Positions 1 through 9,000 of a DNA stretch of 64,000 bases are shown here, in pieces. Position 1 is the first letter of the stretch, and every line of letters begins with the position of its first letter. The position numbers and the translations under genes are program-made. Source of the stretch: a candidate division LCP-89 bacterium B3_LCP. Its GTDB lineage: Bacteria > Electryoneota > B3-LCP. The notes under the pieces were generated by a model that was not told where the DNA came from, did no database searches, and worked only from the letters and a program-made list of their open reading frames with translations. The stretch lies in the NCBI GenBank assembly GCA_005223185.1, contig NJBN01000002.1, positions 310,001 to 374,000 of the forward strand. The letters are read 5' to 3'.

Positions 1-51
1 GTGCGGAACCGTGAGCTGATCCCCACCATACTAACCTCTAATCCCTAAATT

Positions 52-149
52 GATCCCCCCTTTCCTCAAAGCGGGACGGGGGGATCTAGAATCCGGAGGG
101 TGGCCGGGACAGCTTCCCCATAGGGGCTGACGAAGTCAGGATGTCCCGG
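52..149. repeat. Nested inverted repeats upstream of proS
   Basis: A 9-bp inverted repeat (GATCCCCCC at 52-60, GGGGGGATC at 78-86) is followed by an 8-bp outer stem (CCGGGACA at 104-111, TGTCCCGG at 142-149). The outer stem encloses two smaller hairpins: CCCC/GGGG at 116-126 and CTGAC/GTCAG at 127-139. The second unit would fold as a three-way junction. No gene is seen in bases 1-281. The unit resembles the palindromes at 5924-5970 in composition. It may be a dispersed repeat or the tail of the preceding transcript. Confidence 0.5.
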
Positions 150-204
150 TCAATTACAGCGTCCAAGACCTGACCCACCTTTATAAACCACGCCGTGAAA
201 ATGC

Positions 205-233
205 TTGACAATCTGCTGAAAAAAGCCTATATT
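205..233 (+). promoter_or_regulatory. Sigma70-type promoter of proS
   Basis: TTGACA (205-210) and TATATT (228-233) are separated by exactly 17 bp. Transcription would start near 240, about 42 nt before the proS ATG at 282. The promoter lies inside the upstream in-frame extension of the reading frame, which argues against translation starting at 195. Confidence 0.75.
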
Positions 234-281
234 TCAGTTTACTCAAATTATAACGAAAAATCTAAAAAACATTTAATCATC

Positions 282-1994
282 ATGCGTCTGTCACGCGCCT
301 TTATACCTACACTAAAAGAAACTCCTGCTGATGCTGTCATTCCCTCGCATCAGTTAATGATCCGTTCCGGTATGATCAAGCAACTTGCCGCCGGGATTTA
401 TTCCGAACTGCCCTTCGAATGGAAAGCTGCCCTTAAAGCCATAGGAATCGTTCGTGAGGAGATGAACAGGATCGGAGGTCAGGAACTCTTCCTGCCGATA
501 CTGAATCCTGTCGATGTATGGGAAGAAACTGGCAGAGCGACCGATTTCGGCGATGAGATGTTCAGACTGAAGGATCGCAAGAATCACCAGATGTGCTTAG
601 CGCCGACACACGAAGAGATAATCTGCGACATAGCCAGAACTTATATCCGATCTTACCGTGATCTCCCTCAGATCTGGTATCAATTTCAGTCGAAGATGCG
701 TGATGAACCCCGCCCCCGATCCGGCGTTTTACGGGCACGTCAGTTTATAATGAAGGATGCCTACAGCCTGGACGTCGATGAAGAGGGATTGGATGCCAGT
801 TACCAGTTGCACGCAGGAGCCTATCGCCGTATGTTTGATAGATGCGGACTGGATTTCTTCGAAGTCGGCGCTTCCAGCGGTCTGATGGGGGGGACTGGTT
901 CACAGGAATTTATGGTCGAATCCCCGCACGGTGAAGATCACACTGCACGATGTGATAAATGCGGTTATGCTGCCAATTTAGAAGTTGCTTCATCTAAGCC
1001 GCCACAAATTGACGATTCTGCGCAAGATGAATCACAGGGAGATCTAGAGCGCGTGGCAACGCCTGAAAAGCGAACCATCGAAGAGGTCAGCGGTTTTCTA
1101 AAAATTGCCCCGGAAAGATTGATAAAAACCATAATTATTATGGCTGGAGATGAAAAACCGGTCATGGTTCTTCTATCCGGTGATGATGAATTGCAGGAAG
1201 CTAAGCTTTTGTCTGCTCTGGGAGAAACCTCCAGGCCTGCTCATCCTGATGAAATTAAAGAAATCTTCGGCTGCGAAGCCGGTTTCCTGGGACCGTACAA
1301 GGCGCCGAAGATGCGTATAATTGCGGATAATCGTTTAAAAGGCGCTTCAGGTCGCGTTACAGGCGCTAATGAAGATCATTATCATATCACCGGTGTGGAT
1401 GAAGGACGCCACTTTCAACCTGATAGCTTCGAAGATTTGCGTACAGCTAAAGACGGTGAAGGATGCCCCAATTGCCAGGGGACTCTGCACGTAACCAATG
1501 CCATTGAGTTAGGGCACATCTTTAAATTAGGCACCAAGTATTCAAGTTCCATGGGCGCTAACATCCTCCACGAAAACGGGAAGGAGAGACCTATCGTCAT
1601 GGGGAGTTACGGCATAGGTATTGGACGCATCTTAGCCTGTGCAATTGAAAGTAATCATGACGAATTTGGCATCATCTGGCCTGAAAATATATCACCTTAT
1701 GATGTAATACTCATAGGCATAAACCTGGAGAATGACGAAAAAGTCCAGCAGAAAGCGGATTCCCTTTACGAACAGCTTCAATCAGAAGGTTTTGACGTTC
1801 TGTTTGATGACCGAAATGTGCGTCCGGGATTCAAATTCAAGGATGCCGATCTGCTGGGGATTCCTTATCAGGTCATAGTAAGCCCCAAGAGTCTCGAGCA
1901 GGGCGGGGTGGAGGTTAAAGTACGCCTTTCCGGCGAAAGAACCGTTATTAATAGCGACAATCTGTTAAATTTCTTGCGAGGAAATCATGAATGA
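282..1994 (+). CDS. proS: Prolyl-tRNA synthetase
   Basis: This class II synthetase charges tRNA-Pro with proline in the cytoplasm. The 570-residue length is that of the bacterial-type enzyme. Visible features are the class II motif 2 region (DEPRPRSGVLRARQF, near residue 140), the THEE motif near residue 106, an inserted YbaK-like editing domain at roughly 225-380, motif 3 (GSYGIGIGR near 440) and a C-terminal anticodon-binding domain. The frame is open from 195, but the promoter at 205-233 and the usual family N-terminus (MRLSRAFIPTLKE) support the ATG at 282. Its end overlaps the next gene by 8 bp. Confidence 0.96.
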   Translation: MRLSRAFIPTLKETPADAVIPSHQLMIRSGMIKQLAAGIYSELPFEWKAALKAIGIVREEMNRIGGQELFLPILNPVDVWEETGRATDFGDEMFRLKDRKNHQMCLAPTHEEIICDIARTYIRSYRDLPQIWYQFQSKMRDEPRPRSGVLRARQFIMKDAYSLDVDEEGLDASYQLHAGAYRRMFDRCGLDFFEVGASSGLMGGTGSQEFMVESPHGEDHTARCDKCGYAANLEVASSKPPQIDDSAQDESQGDLERVATPEKRTIEEVSGFLKIAPERLIKTIIIMAGDEKPVMVLLSGDDELQEAKLLSALGETSRPAHPDEIKEIFGCEAGFLGPYKAPKMRIIADNRLKGASGRVTGANEDHYHITGVDEGRHFQPDSFEDLRTAKDGEGCPNCQGTLHVTNAIELGHIFKLGTKYSSSMGANILHENGKERPIVMGSYGIGIGRILACAIESNHDEFGIIWPENISPYDVILIGINLENDEKVQQKADSLYEQLQSEGFDVLFDDRNVRPGFKFKDADLLGIPYQVIVSPKSLEQGGVEVKVRLSGERTVINSDNLLNFLRGNHE

Positions 1995-2355
1995 AGAGAA
2001 TAAAACTAACGAAAATAGCGAAGATACCACTGTACCATACGCAGAAGTACAGGAAGATGACGCCAATGTAAAAGAAGAGGGGAAGCTTGCCGCGATTCTG
2101 GCTTATGTTCCCTTTCTGTGCTTTTACGCTCTGTTCTTTAAAAAGGACAATTCCTACGCATTTCAACACGGTAAACAGGGGCTGGCGATTTTCATCATCG
2201 AATTAGCTGCCGTTGCATTGCGTTGGGATGTGCTCTGGAATGTGCTCCTTTTCCTCTGTGCTGCAGTAGCCGTATGGGGAATGGTGACCGCCTTGCGAGG
2301 CGACGATTTCCGTTTGCCAATTATTTCTGATCTACTTGATCAATATCAACCTTAG
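1987..2355 (+). CDS. Small DUF4870/Tic20-like membrane protein
   Basis: The 122-residue protein has an acidic, hydrophilic N-terminus of about 30 residues and then two to three hydrophobic segments (about 35-50, 65-83 and 86-105). The motif FQHGKQGLAIFI resembles the YAxxHxxQAL signature of DUF4870 and Tic20-like membrane proteins. The start codon overlaps the 3' end of proS, so the two are probably co-transcribed. Function is unknown. The family assignment is by motif resemblance only. Confidence 0.72.
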   Translation: MNEENKTNENSEDTTVPYAEVQEDDANVKEEGKLAAILAYVPFLCFYALFFKKDNSYAFQHGKQGLAIFIIELAAVALRWDVLWNVLLFLCAAVAVWGMVTALRGDDFRLPIISDLLDQYQP

Positions 2356-2373
2356 GAGTTGACAGATCCGTAA

Positions 2374-2443
2374 GGGGGCTTACGCCCAAGAATGTCCGTC
2401 CTCCACCGTTGTTACCGGGGAGGTTAGGTATTCCTACCTGACT
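2374..2443. repeat. Cluster of short dispersed repeat modules
   Basis: Three modules in this gap recur in the Roco intergenic region. GGGGGCTTACGCCCA (2374-2388) is exact at 12201-12215. AAGAATGTCCGTCCT (2388-2402) recurs on the opposite strand at 11886-11900. The 28-nt segment 2416-2443 recurs on the opposite strand at 11932-11959 with four differences, all in paired positions of a hairpin. The order of modules differs between the two places. Confidence 0.7.
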
Positions 2444-2448
2444 ATAAT
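2423..2448 (+). promoter_or_regulatory. Inverted repeat abutting a -10 box, before the ceramide genes
   Basis: GTTAGGTA-TTCC-TACCTGAC (2423-2442) is an 8-bp inverted repeat with one G:T pair. It directly abuts TATAAT at 2443-2448, 65 bp before the spt start. It could be an operator in the promoter spacer. No good -35 box is visible 17 bp upstream, and the hairpin belongs to a dispersed repeat family, so a regulatory role is only inferred. Confidence 0.35.
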
Positions 2449-2512
2449 ATGTTGTACAAAATTTTTATGATTGGTTTGTCATCGCAACCCCTCCAAATCG
2501 AAAGGATTCCGA

Positions 2513-3697
2513 ATGAGGATTCGTGACCGAGCACGCGCATTCACCGCCGCACGTGAAGTAATGGCATTGGGTTATTACCCCTACTTTAGGCCGATTGAAT
2601 CGGATCAGGATACCGTCGTGCACCTGGATGGTAAGGAAGTGCTGATGCTCGGCTCGAATAATTACCTGGGACTTACCAATCATCCTGAGGTTAAAGAAGC
2701 TGCCATGCAGGCTATTCGTGATTTCGGTACCGGTTGCGCCGGGTCGCGATTTTTAAACGGCACCCTGGTAATACACATCGAATTGGAGGAAAAATTAGCT
2801 GAATTTTTAAATAAGGAAGCTGTCCTGCTGTTCTCGACCGGCTTTCAGGTGAATCAAGGCGTCATCTCCACCCTGATAGGCAAGGATTCCGTTGTGTTCT
2901 CAGATAAGTTAGACCATGCTTCTATCATAGATGGCTGCCGGTTAGCCTTTGGCAGATCGCTGAAATACAACCATAACGATATGACCGATCTGGAGAGGGT
3001 ACTTAAGAGTGTGAATGAAGCCAAATCACGGTTGATTGTCGTCGATGGCGTATTTTCCATGGAAGGCGACATTGCTAAACTTCCGGAAATTGTGAGACTG
3101 GCTGAAGAATACGATACTGAAGTTATGGTTGACGACGCTCATTCCCTGGGCGTTCTGGGTCCTAATGGTGATGGCACCGCAGCGCATTTTGGATTAAACG
3201 ACCGGGTTGCCTTGATTATGGGCACTTTTTCAAAATCGCTTGCTTCGGTGGGAGGATTCATAGCCTCCGATGAGGATACCATACATTATTTAAAACATCA
3301 CTCGCGCGCACTGATTTTCTCCGCTTCTCCGCCGCCTGCTTCCGTTGCTTCTGTTCTCAAGGCGCTGGAAATCGTCCAGCGTGAACCGGAACGTCGGCAA
3401 AAGCTGTGGGATAACACCCACCGTTTAGTAGCGGGGTTGAAGGAATCCGGGTTCGATTTGGGACCTTCTGAAACCCCCATTATTCCCGTGATCGTAGGCG
3501 ATAATCTTAAAGTGTTCATCTTCTGCAAACGCTTGCAGGAAGAGGGTATCTTCGTAAATCCTGTGGTATCGCCTGCAGTTCAGCCCGGCAACCAGTTGAT
3601 CAGAATCAGCCTCATGTCCACGCATTCCTTTGATCAGGTGGATTTCGCGCTGGAAAAACTTACCCTCGTGGGGAAGGAACTGGAACTCATCCCGTAG
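2513..3697 (+). CDS. spt: Serine palmitoyltransferase-like alpha-oxoamine synthase
   Basis: This is a PLP-dependent enzyme of the alpha-oxoamine synthase family (394 aa). The family condenses an amino acid with an acyl-CoA or acyl-ACP. Visible are HASIIDG (about 136), the PLP-binding DDAHS (about 207) and the Schiff-base lysine in [12 protein letters not shown] (about 241). The segments GSRFLNGT and HIELEE, and the CerS- and CerR-like neighbours, favour serine palmitoyltransferase over BioF or Kbl. The product would be 3-ketosphinganine. The ATG at 2513 follows AAAGGA. A TTG at 2471 in the same frame lacks support. It heads a three-gene cluster. BioF or Kbl activity remains possible. Confidence 0.85.
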   Translation: MRIRDRARAFTAAREVMALGYYPYFRPIESDQDTVVHLDGKEVLMLGSNNYLGLTNHPEVKEAAMQAIRDFGTGCAGSRFLNGTLVIHIELEEKLAEFLNKEAVLLFSTGFQVNQGVISTLIGKDSVVFSDKLDHASIIDGCRLAFGRSLKYNHNDMTDLERVLKSVNEAKSRLIVVDGVFSMEGDIAKLPEIVRLAEEYDTEVMVDDAHSLGVLGPNGDGTAAHFGLNDRVALIMGTFSKSLASVGGFIASDEDTIHYLKHHSRALIFSASPPPASVASVLKALEIVQREPERRQKLWDNTHRLVAGLKESGFDLGPSETPIIPVIVGDNLKVFIFCKRLQEEGIFVNPVVSPAVQPGNQLIRISLMSTHSFDQVDFALEKLTLVGKELELIP

Positions 3698-3730
3698 TCG
3701 GGCTTGCCTGCCCTTTGGCATGGGTCGCTT

Positions 3731-3758
3731 GCCCCTTCGGGGCCTGCCCCTATGGGGC
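3731..3758. repeat. Two tandem GC-rich hairpins between spt and the next gene
   Basis: GCCCC-TTC-GGGGC (3731-3743) and GCCCC-TAT-GGGGC (3746-3758) lie side by side in the 111-bp gap between spt and the ceramide synthase-like gene. No T-run follows, so these are not ordinary terminators. They could stabilise the spt mRNA or be repeat debris. Confidence 0.5.
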
Positions 3759-3808
3759 CTCCCGTCCCCGTCCCAATATATTATTTTCACTAATCGACAC
3801 TACCCCTC

Positions 3809-4921
3809 ATGTCAATCCAAATTGAAATAATCCGCAAGGAACGCCACCTGAAAGGTTTTCTTAACCTTCCCAGGCATATTTACCGCGGTAATCCCAACTG
3901 GGTGCCTCCACTTATCTCTGACATTAAGAAAACACTCCATCCCCAGAAGAACCCCTTCTTCCAGCATGCTCAGATGACCCGCATGATCGCTAAGAAAAAT
4001 GGAAAAATCGCTGGTCGAATCTGTGCGATCCACGATCATGCTCATCAGGATTATTGGCAGGAACCGGTCGGCTTCTTCGGCTTCTTCGAATGTATAGACG
4101 ACCAGGAAGTTGCTGATACTCTGATCGCAGCAGCGGCAGAATGGCTGCGCCAGAGGGGAATCAAGACCATGCGCGGGCCGATGAATCCTTCAACGAACGA
4201 TTCCTGCGGTGTGTTGATTGACAGTTTTGACGTACCGCCAGTATTGATGATGCCTTACAACCCGCCTTACTATAACACGCTGATTGAAAAGGCAGGTCTT
4301 GCCAAAGTTAAAGACCTCTATGCTTATAAAATATCCAAAGATGACATCCCCGAACGCATAATACGCATCGGCGATAAGATCGCCGAGCGAATTAACGTGA
4401 ACATCAGACCGGTCATTATTAAAGACTTTAAGAACGAAATCGAACGGATCCGTTCGATTTACAATCAAGCCTGGTCCAAGAACTGGGGTTTCGTGCCCAT
4501 GACTGAAGCGGAATTCGATCATACCGCTAAAGACCTGAAGAAAATTATCGATCCCCAGTTGGCATTTATTGCCGAAGATGAAGGTCAAGCAGTGGGATTT
4601 TCTCTGGCTCTGCCGGATCTTAACATAGCGCTGAAGCACCTTAATGGCCGGCTTTTCCCCTTTGGAATCTTAAAATTACTCTACTATTCCAGAAAGATAA
4701 ATTGTGCTCGCGTTATCACTATGGGAGTTGTGGAAGGCTACAGAAATCGTGGCATAGACATTCTGTTCTATCTCGAATCTCTTCGCAGGGCCGTTGCCAA
4801 CGGGTACAATTGGGGGGAGTTATCCTGGGTTTTAGAAGATAATGATGCTATGAACAAAGCCATCGAGATGGTTGGTGGGAAGGTGTACAAACGTTATCGT
4901 ATTTACGAAATGCCGCTATGA
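3809..4921 (+). CDS. GNAT-fold protein, candidate bacterial ceramide synthase
   Basis: The 370-residue protein has a GNAT acyltransferase-like C-terminus. ITMGVVEGYRNRGID (about residues 300-315) matches the acyl-CoA binding region of the fold, followed by a helix and strand that end in RIYEMPL. The N-terminal half has the pattern of large bacterial GNAT-like proteins (HIYRGNPNWVPPL, then MRGPMNPSTNDSCG). Bacterial ceramide synthases such as Caulobacter bCerS are GNAT-related proteins of this kind, and they sit with an SPT and an epimerase-like CerR, as here. Function is inferred from that context. No Shine-Dalgarno sequence is obvious. The gene overlaps the next one by 4 bp (ATGA). Confidence 0.72.
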   Translation: MSIQIEIIRKERHLKGFLNLPRHIYRGNPNWVPPLISDIKKTLHPQKNPFFQHAQMTRMIAKKNGKIAGRICAIHDHAHQDYWQEPVGFFGFFECIDDQEVADTLIAAAAEWLRQRGIKTMRGPMNPSTNDSCGVLIDSFDVPPVLMMPYNPPYYNTLIEKAGLAKVKDLYAYKISKDDIPERIIRIGDKIAERINVNIRPVIIKDFKNEIERIRSIYNQAWSKNWGFVPMTEAEFDHTAKDLKKIIDPQLAFIAEDEGQAVGFSLALPDLNIALKHLNGRLFPFGILKLLYYSRKINCARVITMGVVEGYRNRGIDILFYLESLRRAVANGYNWGELSWVLEDNDAMNKAIEMVGGKVYKRYRIYEMPL

Positions 4922-5904
4922 ACAGACCTGTCCTGGTAACCGGGGGAAATGGCTTTGTCGGCAGCCACGTTGTCGAAGAACTGCTGCAGGAGGGGTATTC
5001 CGTTCGATGTCTATTAAGGCCGCATTCCCGCCCTGATTGGATTGAAACCCTGCCGGTTGACATCGTAAGAACTGATTATTCAGATCTCAATTCATTAAGA
5101 GAAGCGATCTCAGGATGTGAAGCAATCCTTCATTTCGGTGGAGCCACCAAGGCTAAGAATAAGGAAAGCTATTTTGACGCCAATGCCAGGACGACCGGTA
5201 ATCTATTAGAGGCTGCAACGGACGTCTGTCCCGATCTATCCCTGTTTCTGTTCTGTTCCAGTCAGGCGGCGGTCGGTCCTTCACCATCTTTAGACCCCTT
5301 GGACGAAAACGCGCCTCCGCATCCCATCTCAGCATACGGTTGGTCCAAGATGACCGCCGAGAAGATCTGCTTAGAGAGTCAAGCCAAATTCCCCCTATGC
5401 ATCGTTCGTCCATCGGCAGTTTACGGTCCCCGTGATAAAGATATCTTGATTTTCTTCAAAGCGATGCGCTGGGGGATTGCGCCTGCAATCGGTAGGGGGG
5501 AGCGATATCTGAGCATGGTCTATGTCAAGGATATCGCCAGACTGTGCGGACTCATTTTGAAGAAGAAACCGCAAGGAACACAGATATTTCACGTAACTGA
5601 TGGCGACATGCACCGCTGGAGTACCATTAGCGACACTATCGCTGAGGCGATGGATAAACGCCCCCTTAGAGTAAATGTGCCTGTAGGTCTAACCGTTCTA
5701 ATTGGCAAAATCCTCTCAGGCTACGCTAACTTCGCCGGTAGAATCGCCACCCTGAACCGTGAAAAGATAGATGACATTTTGCAGAATTACTGGCTGATAA
5801 GTTCGGATAAAGCTCAAAAAGAACTCGGCTTCAAACCGAAATACAAGCTCTCTGATGGAGTGGAGGAAACGGTTCGCTGGTACAGAGAGCATGGGTGGTT
5901 GTAG
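4918..5904 (+). CDS. NAD-dependent epimerase/dehydratase, candidate ceramide reductase
   Basis: This is an extended short-chain dehydrogenase of 328 aa. The N-terminal VTGGNGFVGSH has the GxxGxxG dinucleotide-binding motif (about residues 7-15). The catalytic pair is in AYGWSK (Tyr about 140, Lys about 144). RPSAVYGPRD is typical of NAD-dependent epimerase family members. Its 4-bp overlap with the GNAT-like gene implies translational coupling. In bacterial sphingolipid clusters a protein of this family (CerR) reduces 3-ketoceramide, and that role is inferred here. A sugar-nucleotide or sterol dehydrogenase role cannot be excluded. Confidence 0.8.
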   Translation: MNRPVLVTGGNGFVGSHVVEELLQEGYSVRCLLRPHSRPDWIETLPVDIVRTDYSDLNSLREAISGCEAILHFGGATKAKNKESYFDANARTTGNLLEAATDVCPDLSLFLFCSSQAAVGPSPSLDPLDENAPPHPISAYGWSKMTAEKICLESQAKFPLCIVRPSAVYGPRDKDILIFFKAMRWGIAPAIGRGERYLSMVYVKDIARLCGLILKKKPQGTQIFHVTDGDMHRWSTISDTIAEAMDKRPLRVNVPVGLTVLIGKILSGYANFAGRIATLNREKIDDILQNYWLISSDKAQKELGFKPKYKLSDGVEETVRWYREHGWL

Positions 5905-5923
5905 GTTGATCGATAGTGTATTT

Positions 5924-6046
5924 CCCCCCTTATCCCAAGGGGGGTGTCAGTCGGCAGACTGACGGGGGGATTTGTTCGGGAACACCTGCGCCTTTGGGGA
6001 CATCCGCAGTGTGCAGGGACACTGCAGCACCAGTGATATGAATAAC
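5924..6046. repeat. Palindromes and a shared element upstream of the first Roco gene
   Basis: CCCCCC/GGGGGG (5924-5944) and GTCAGTC-GGCA-GACTGAC (5946-5963) form adjacent hairpins, followed by a further GGGGGGA. The segment 6004-6046 (CCGCAG...AATAAC) is clearly similar to 11987-12028, which lies upstream of the second Roco gene. Both contain GTGCAGGGA and end in a TAT-rich, AATAAC-containing stretch. No good promoter was recognised. Confidence 0.55.
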
Positions 6047-6061
6047 ACAGAGGAAAAAAAC

Positions 6062-9000
6062 ATGACAGACCTTGATACCATAAAACAAATTGAAAAAATA
6101 CTAAAATTGAAGCTTGAGGAATTAGACGAAGTTGACTGGTATACTAGAGGCTACACAATAAACTTTAAGGGAGAGGTTACAGGATTAAGCTTATATGACT
6201 GCAAAATAAGCAATCTTAGTCTTATCATTTCCCCGTTGGAGGGCTTGACGAGTTTAACGGCATTATATCTAGCTCAAAATCTACTCAACGATATTTCCCC
6301 GCTGGAGGGTCTGGTAAACTTAACGGAATTAAATTTAGGTATTAATCATCTCAGCGATATTTCCCCGCTGAAGGGTTTGACGAACTTGACGAGATTAGAT
6401 TTATCCAACAGTCGACTCAGTGATATTTCGCCACTGAAGGGTTTGACAAACCTAACTAAATTAGAAATTAACAGTAATCATCTCAGTGATATTTCCCCGC
6501 TGAAGGATTTGTCGAATCTAACAACATTATATTTGCAAGAAAATCATCTCAGTGATATTTCCCCGCTGAAGGGTTTGACGAATTTAACGACAGTGCATTT
6601 AGGTAGCAATCAACTCAGCGATATTTCCCCCCTGAAGAGTTTGACGAACTTAACAGAGTTAGACTTAGGTGGGAATAAACTCAGCGATATTTCCCCCCTG
6701 AATGGTTTAACGAACTTAACAGAGTTAGACTTAGGTGGGAATAAACTCAGCGATATTTCCCCCCTGAATGGTTTAACGAACCTAACGAAATTACATTTAC
6801 CAAATAATCAACTGAGTGATATTTCCCCGCTGGAGGGTTTGACGAAGTTAAAGGATTTAGTTTTGTTAAGTAATCAACTTAGCGATATTTCACCGCTGGA
6901 GGGTTTGACGAATTTAACGGAATTACTTTTATACGACAATAAACTCAGCGATATTACCCCGCTGAAGGATTTGACGAAATTGAACTTAATAGATTTTGAT
7001 GGGAATCCGTTAAAAATATTACCACCCTGGATCACAGATTTTAACATGGACATTAAATGGACAAAGCAAATAACGGAAGGATGCATTACTTTTTATGGCA
7101 ATCCGCTGCAAACACCGCCTGTGGAAATTGTCAAGCAAGGCAAAGAGGCGGTGAGGAGTTATTTTGCATCTCTAAAAGATAAGAAGAAAGTTGTAAAACT
7201 TAACGAAGTACGGATTTTACTGGTTGGCGATGGCATGGCGGGCAAGACGTCATTACTCAAACAGATTCAGGGTTTGGAATTCAACGAAAATGAATCACAG
7301 ACGCACGGGATCAATGTCCTTACCTTACCTGCCAACGATATACGCGGATTGGGGAATTTGAGTAAAATAAAAGACTGCCAGCTTCATTTCTGGGATTTTG
7401 GCGGGCAGGAGATAATGCACGCTTCCCACCAGTTTTTCCTGAGCAAGCGTTCACTTTACATTTTAGTGCTTGACAGCCGCACGGACAGTAAAAAATACTA
7501 CTGGCTCAAACATATCGAGAAATATGGCGGTGATTCACCACTCATCGTGGTCATGAATAAGATGGATGAAAATCCTAATTACAACATTGAGCAGAAGAAG
7601 ATCAATGATGGTTTTTCCAATATCGGAAACCGCTTTTTTCGCCTCTCGTGCAAGGATAAGGAGGGTCTCCCTGAATATTTGACATGTTTAGGAAAAACGA
7701 TTCCTGAAACCTCACTCTATGGCACGGATATCAATATCGACTGGATAAATATAAGAGACAAACTGATTGAAGCAACGCAAGCGAGTAATTACATCAGCCG
7801 TAAAGAATTTATTAAGATCTGCACTGAAAACAACGTAAAAGATGAAAGCAGCCAGCTTACATTATTGAAATTCCTGCATGATTTAGGTGTTGTCCTGTTT
7901 TTCGAGAAACTACAACTTGCCAGCATATATGTGTTAGATCCACACTGGGTTACCATAGGCGTATATAAGATCATCAATTCGGCAAAAATCAAAGAGGGCA
8001 TATTAAGAGAACGAGACCTTGATTATATCCTGAACAAGGAGGTAATCAAGAAAGAGGAATACGATCCTGCAAGGGAGAAGAAAATCACCTATAGTCTGGA
8101 TGAACAGCGATACATTATCGACATCATGATGCAATTTGATCTCTGCTATGAATACGATCAAGATAATAATCATTACATAATTCCCGATTTACTCCCAAAA
8201 GAATTAAAGAATGAACCGGAATTGGACGAAGGCACGCCGCTCCGTTTTGTGATGAAATACGATTATCTGCCAACTCCGGTCATATCCCGGTTAATGATTC
8301 GCTTGAAAAACGATATCGTCAAAGGTCAGCAGTGGAAATACGGGATGATATTGGAGAATGAAGAATTTAATTGTAAAGCAAAAGTAAGGTCAGATGAGGA
8401 AAACAAGACGATTGAAATTACAGTACAGGGTGAGATGAGATGCAAGCAGAAGTATTTCTCGGCTATATTGTATCAACTGAATGATATAAATAGAAGCTTT
8501 GAGAATTTAAACATAGAGGAATTTATACCTCTGCCGGGTCATCAGGATATTTTAGTTGATTATAAAGAATTATTAGGATTTGAGAGGGCAAGCAGAGATG
8601 AATATTTCGTAGGTAAGTTAGGAGAAGAATTTTCAGTGTCAGAAATGCTGGATAGCGTTATCAGCAAGGACGATAGAATAAAGCATCATTCCCGAGGCGG
8701 TGAAGATACTTTGCGGGAAAGGTTTGATCGATTAGACGAAAAATTGGACGCCATGTCAGAAGAAAACAAGAGTGCTCTCAAAACAATATTGAGCAGGCTT
8801 GATGAATCGGAGAAAACTATCGTCAACCTGATATACCAGAAGATCGATGATAAAGAAATAACCCAAATGGAAACGTTCCAGGTTCTTGCGGATGTTGCGC
8901 AGGGAATTGAACAGCTTGAAGAAAAGATGATCAAAGGAGAGGATATCGATAGGATAAAACAAATCTATGATGCTGTAAATAAAACGGATGACGTAACTTC

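Noticed and set aside
195-281. In-frame 29-codon extension of proS
   Set aside because: It contains a consensus promoter (205-233), and the extension has no similarity to the proS N-terminus.
2360-2390. TTGACA at 2360 as -35 of the spt promoter
   Set aside because: No -10 box occurs at 16-18 bp; the GC-rich hairpin CGTAAG-GGGG-CTTACG lies there instead.
5972-6061. Upstream extension of the first Roco protein
   Set aside because: The DNA is palindromic repeat sequence shared with another intergenic region, and a good ribosome site precedes the ATG at 6062.
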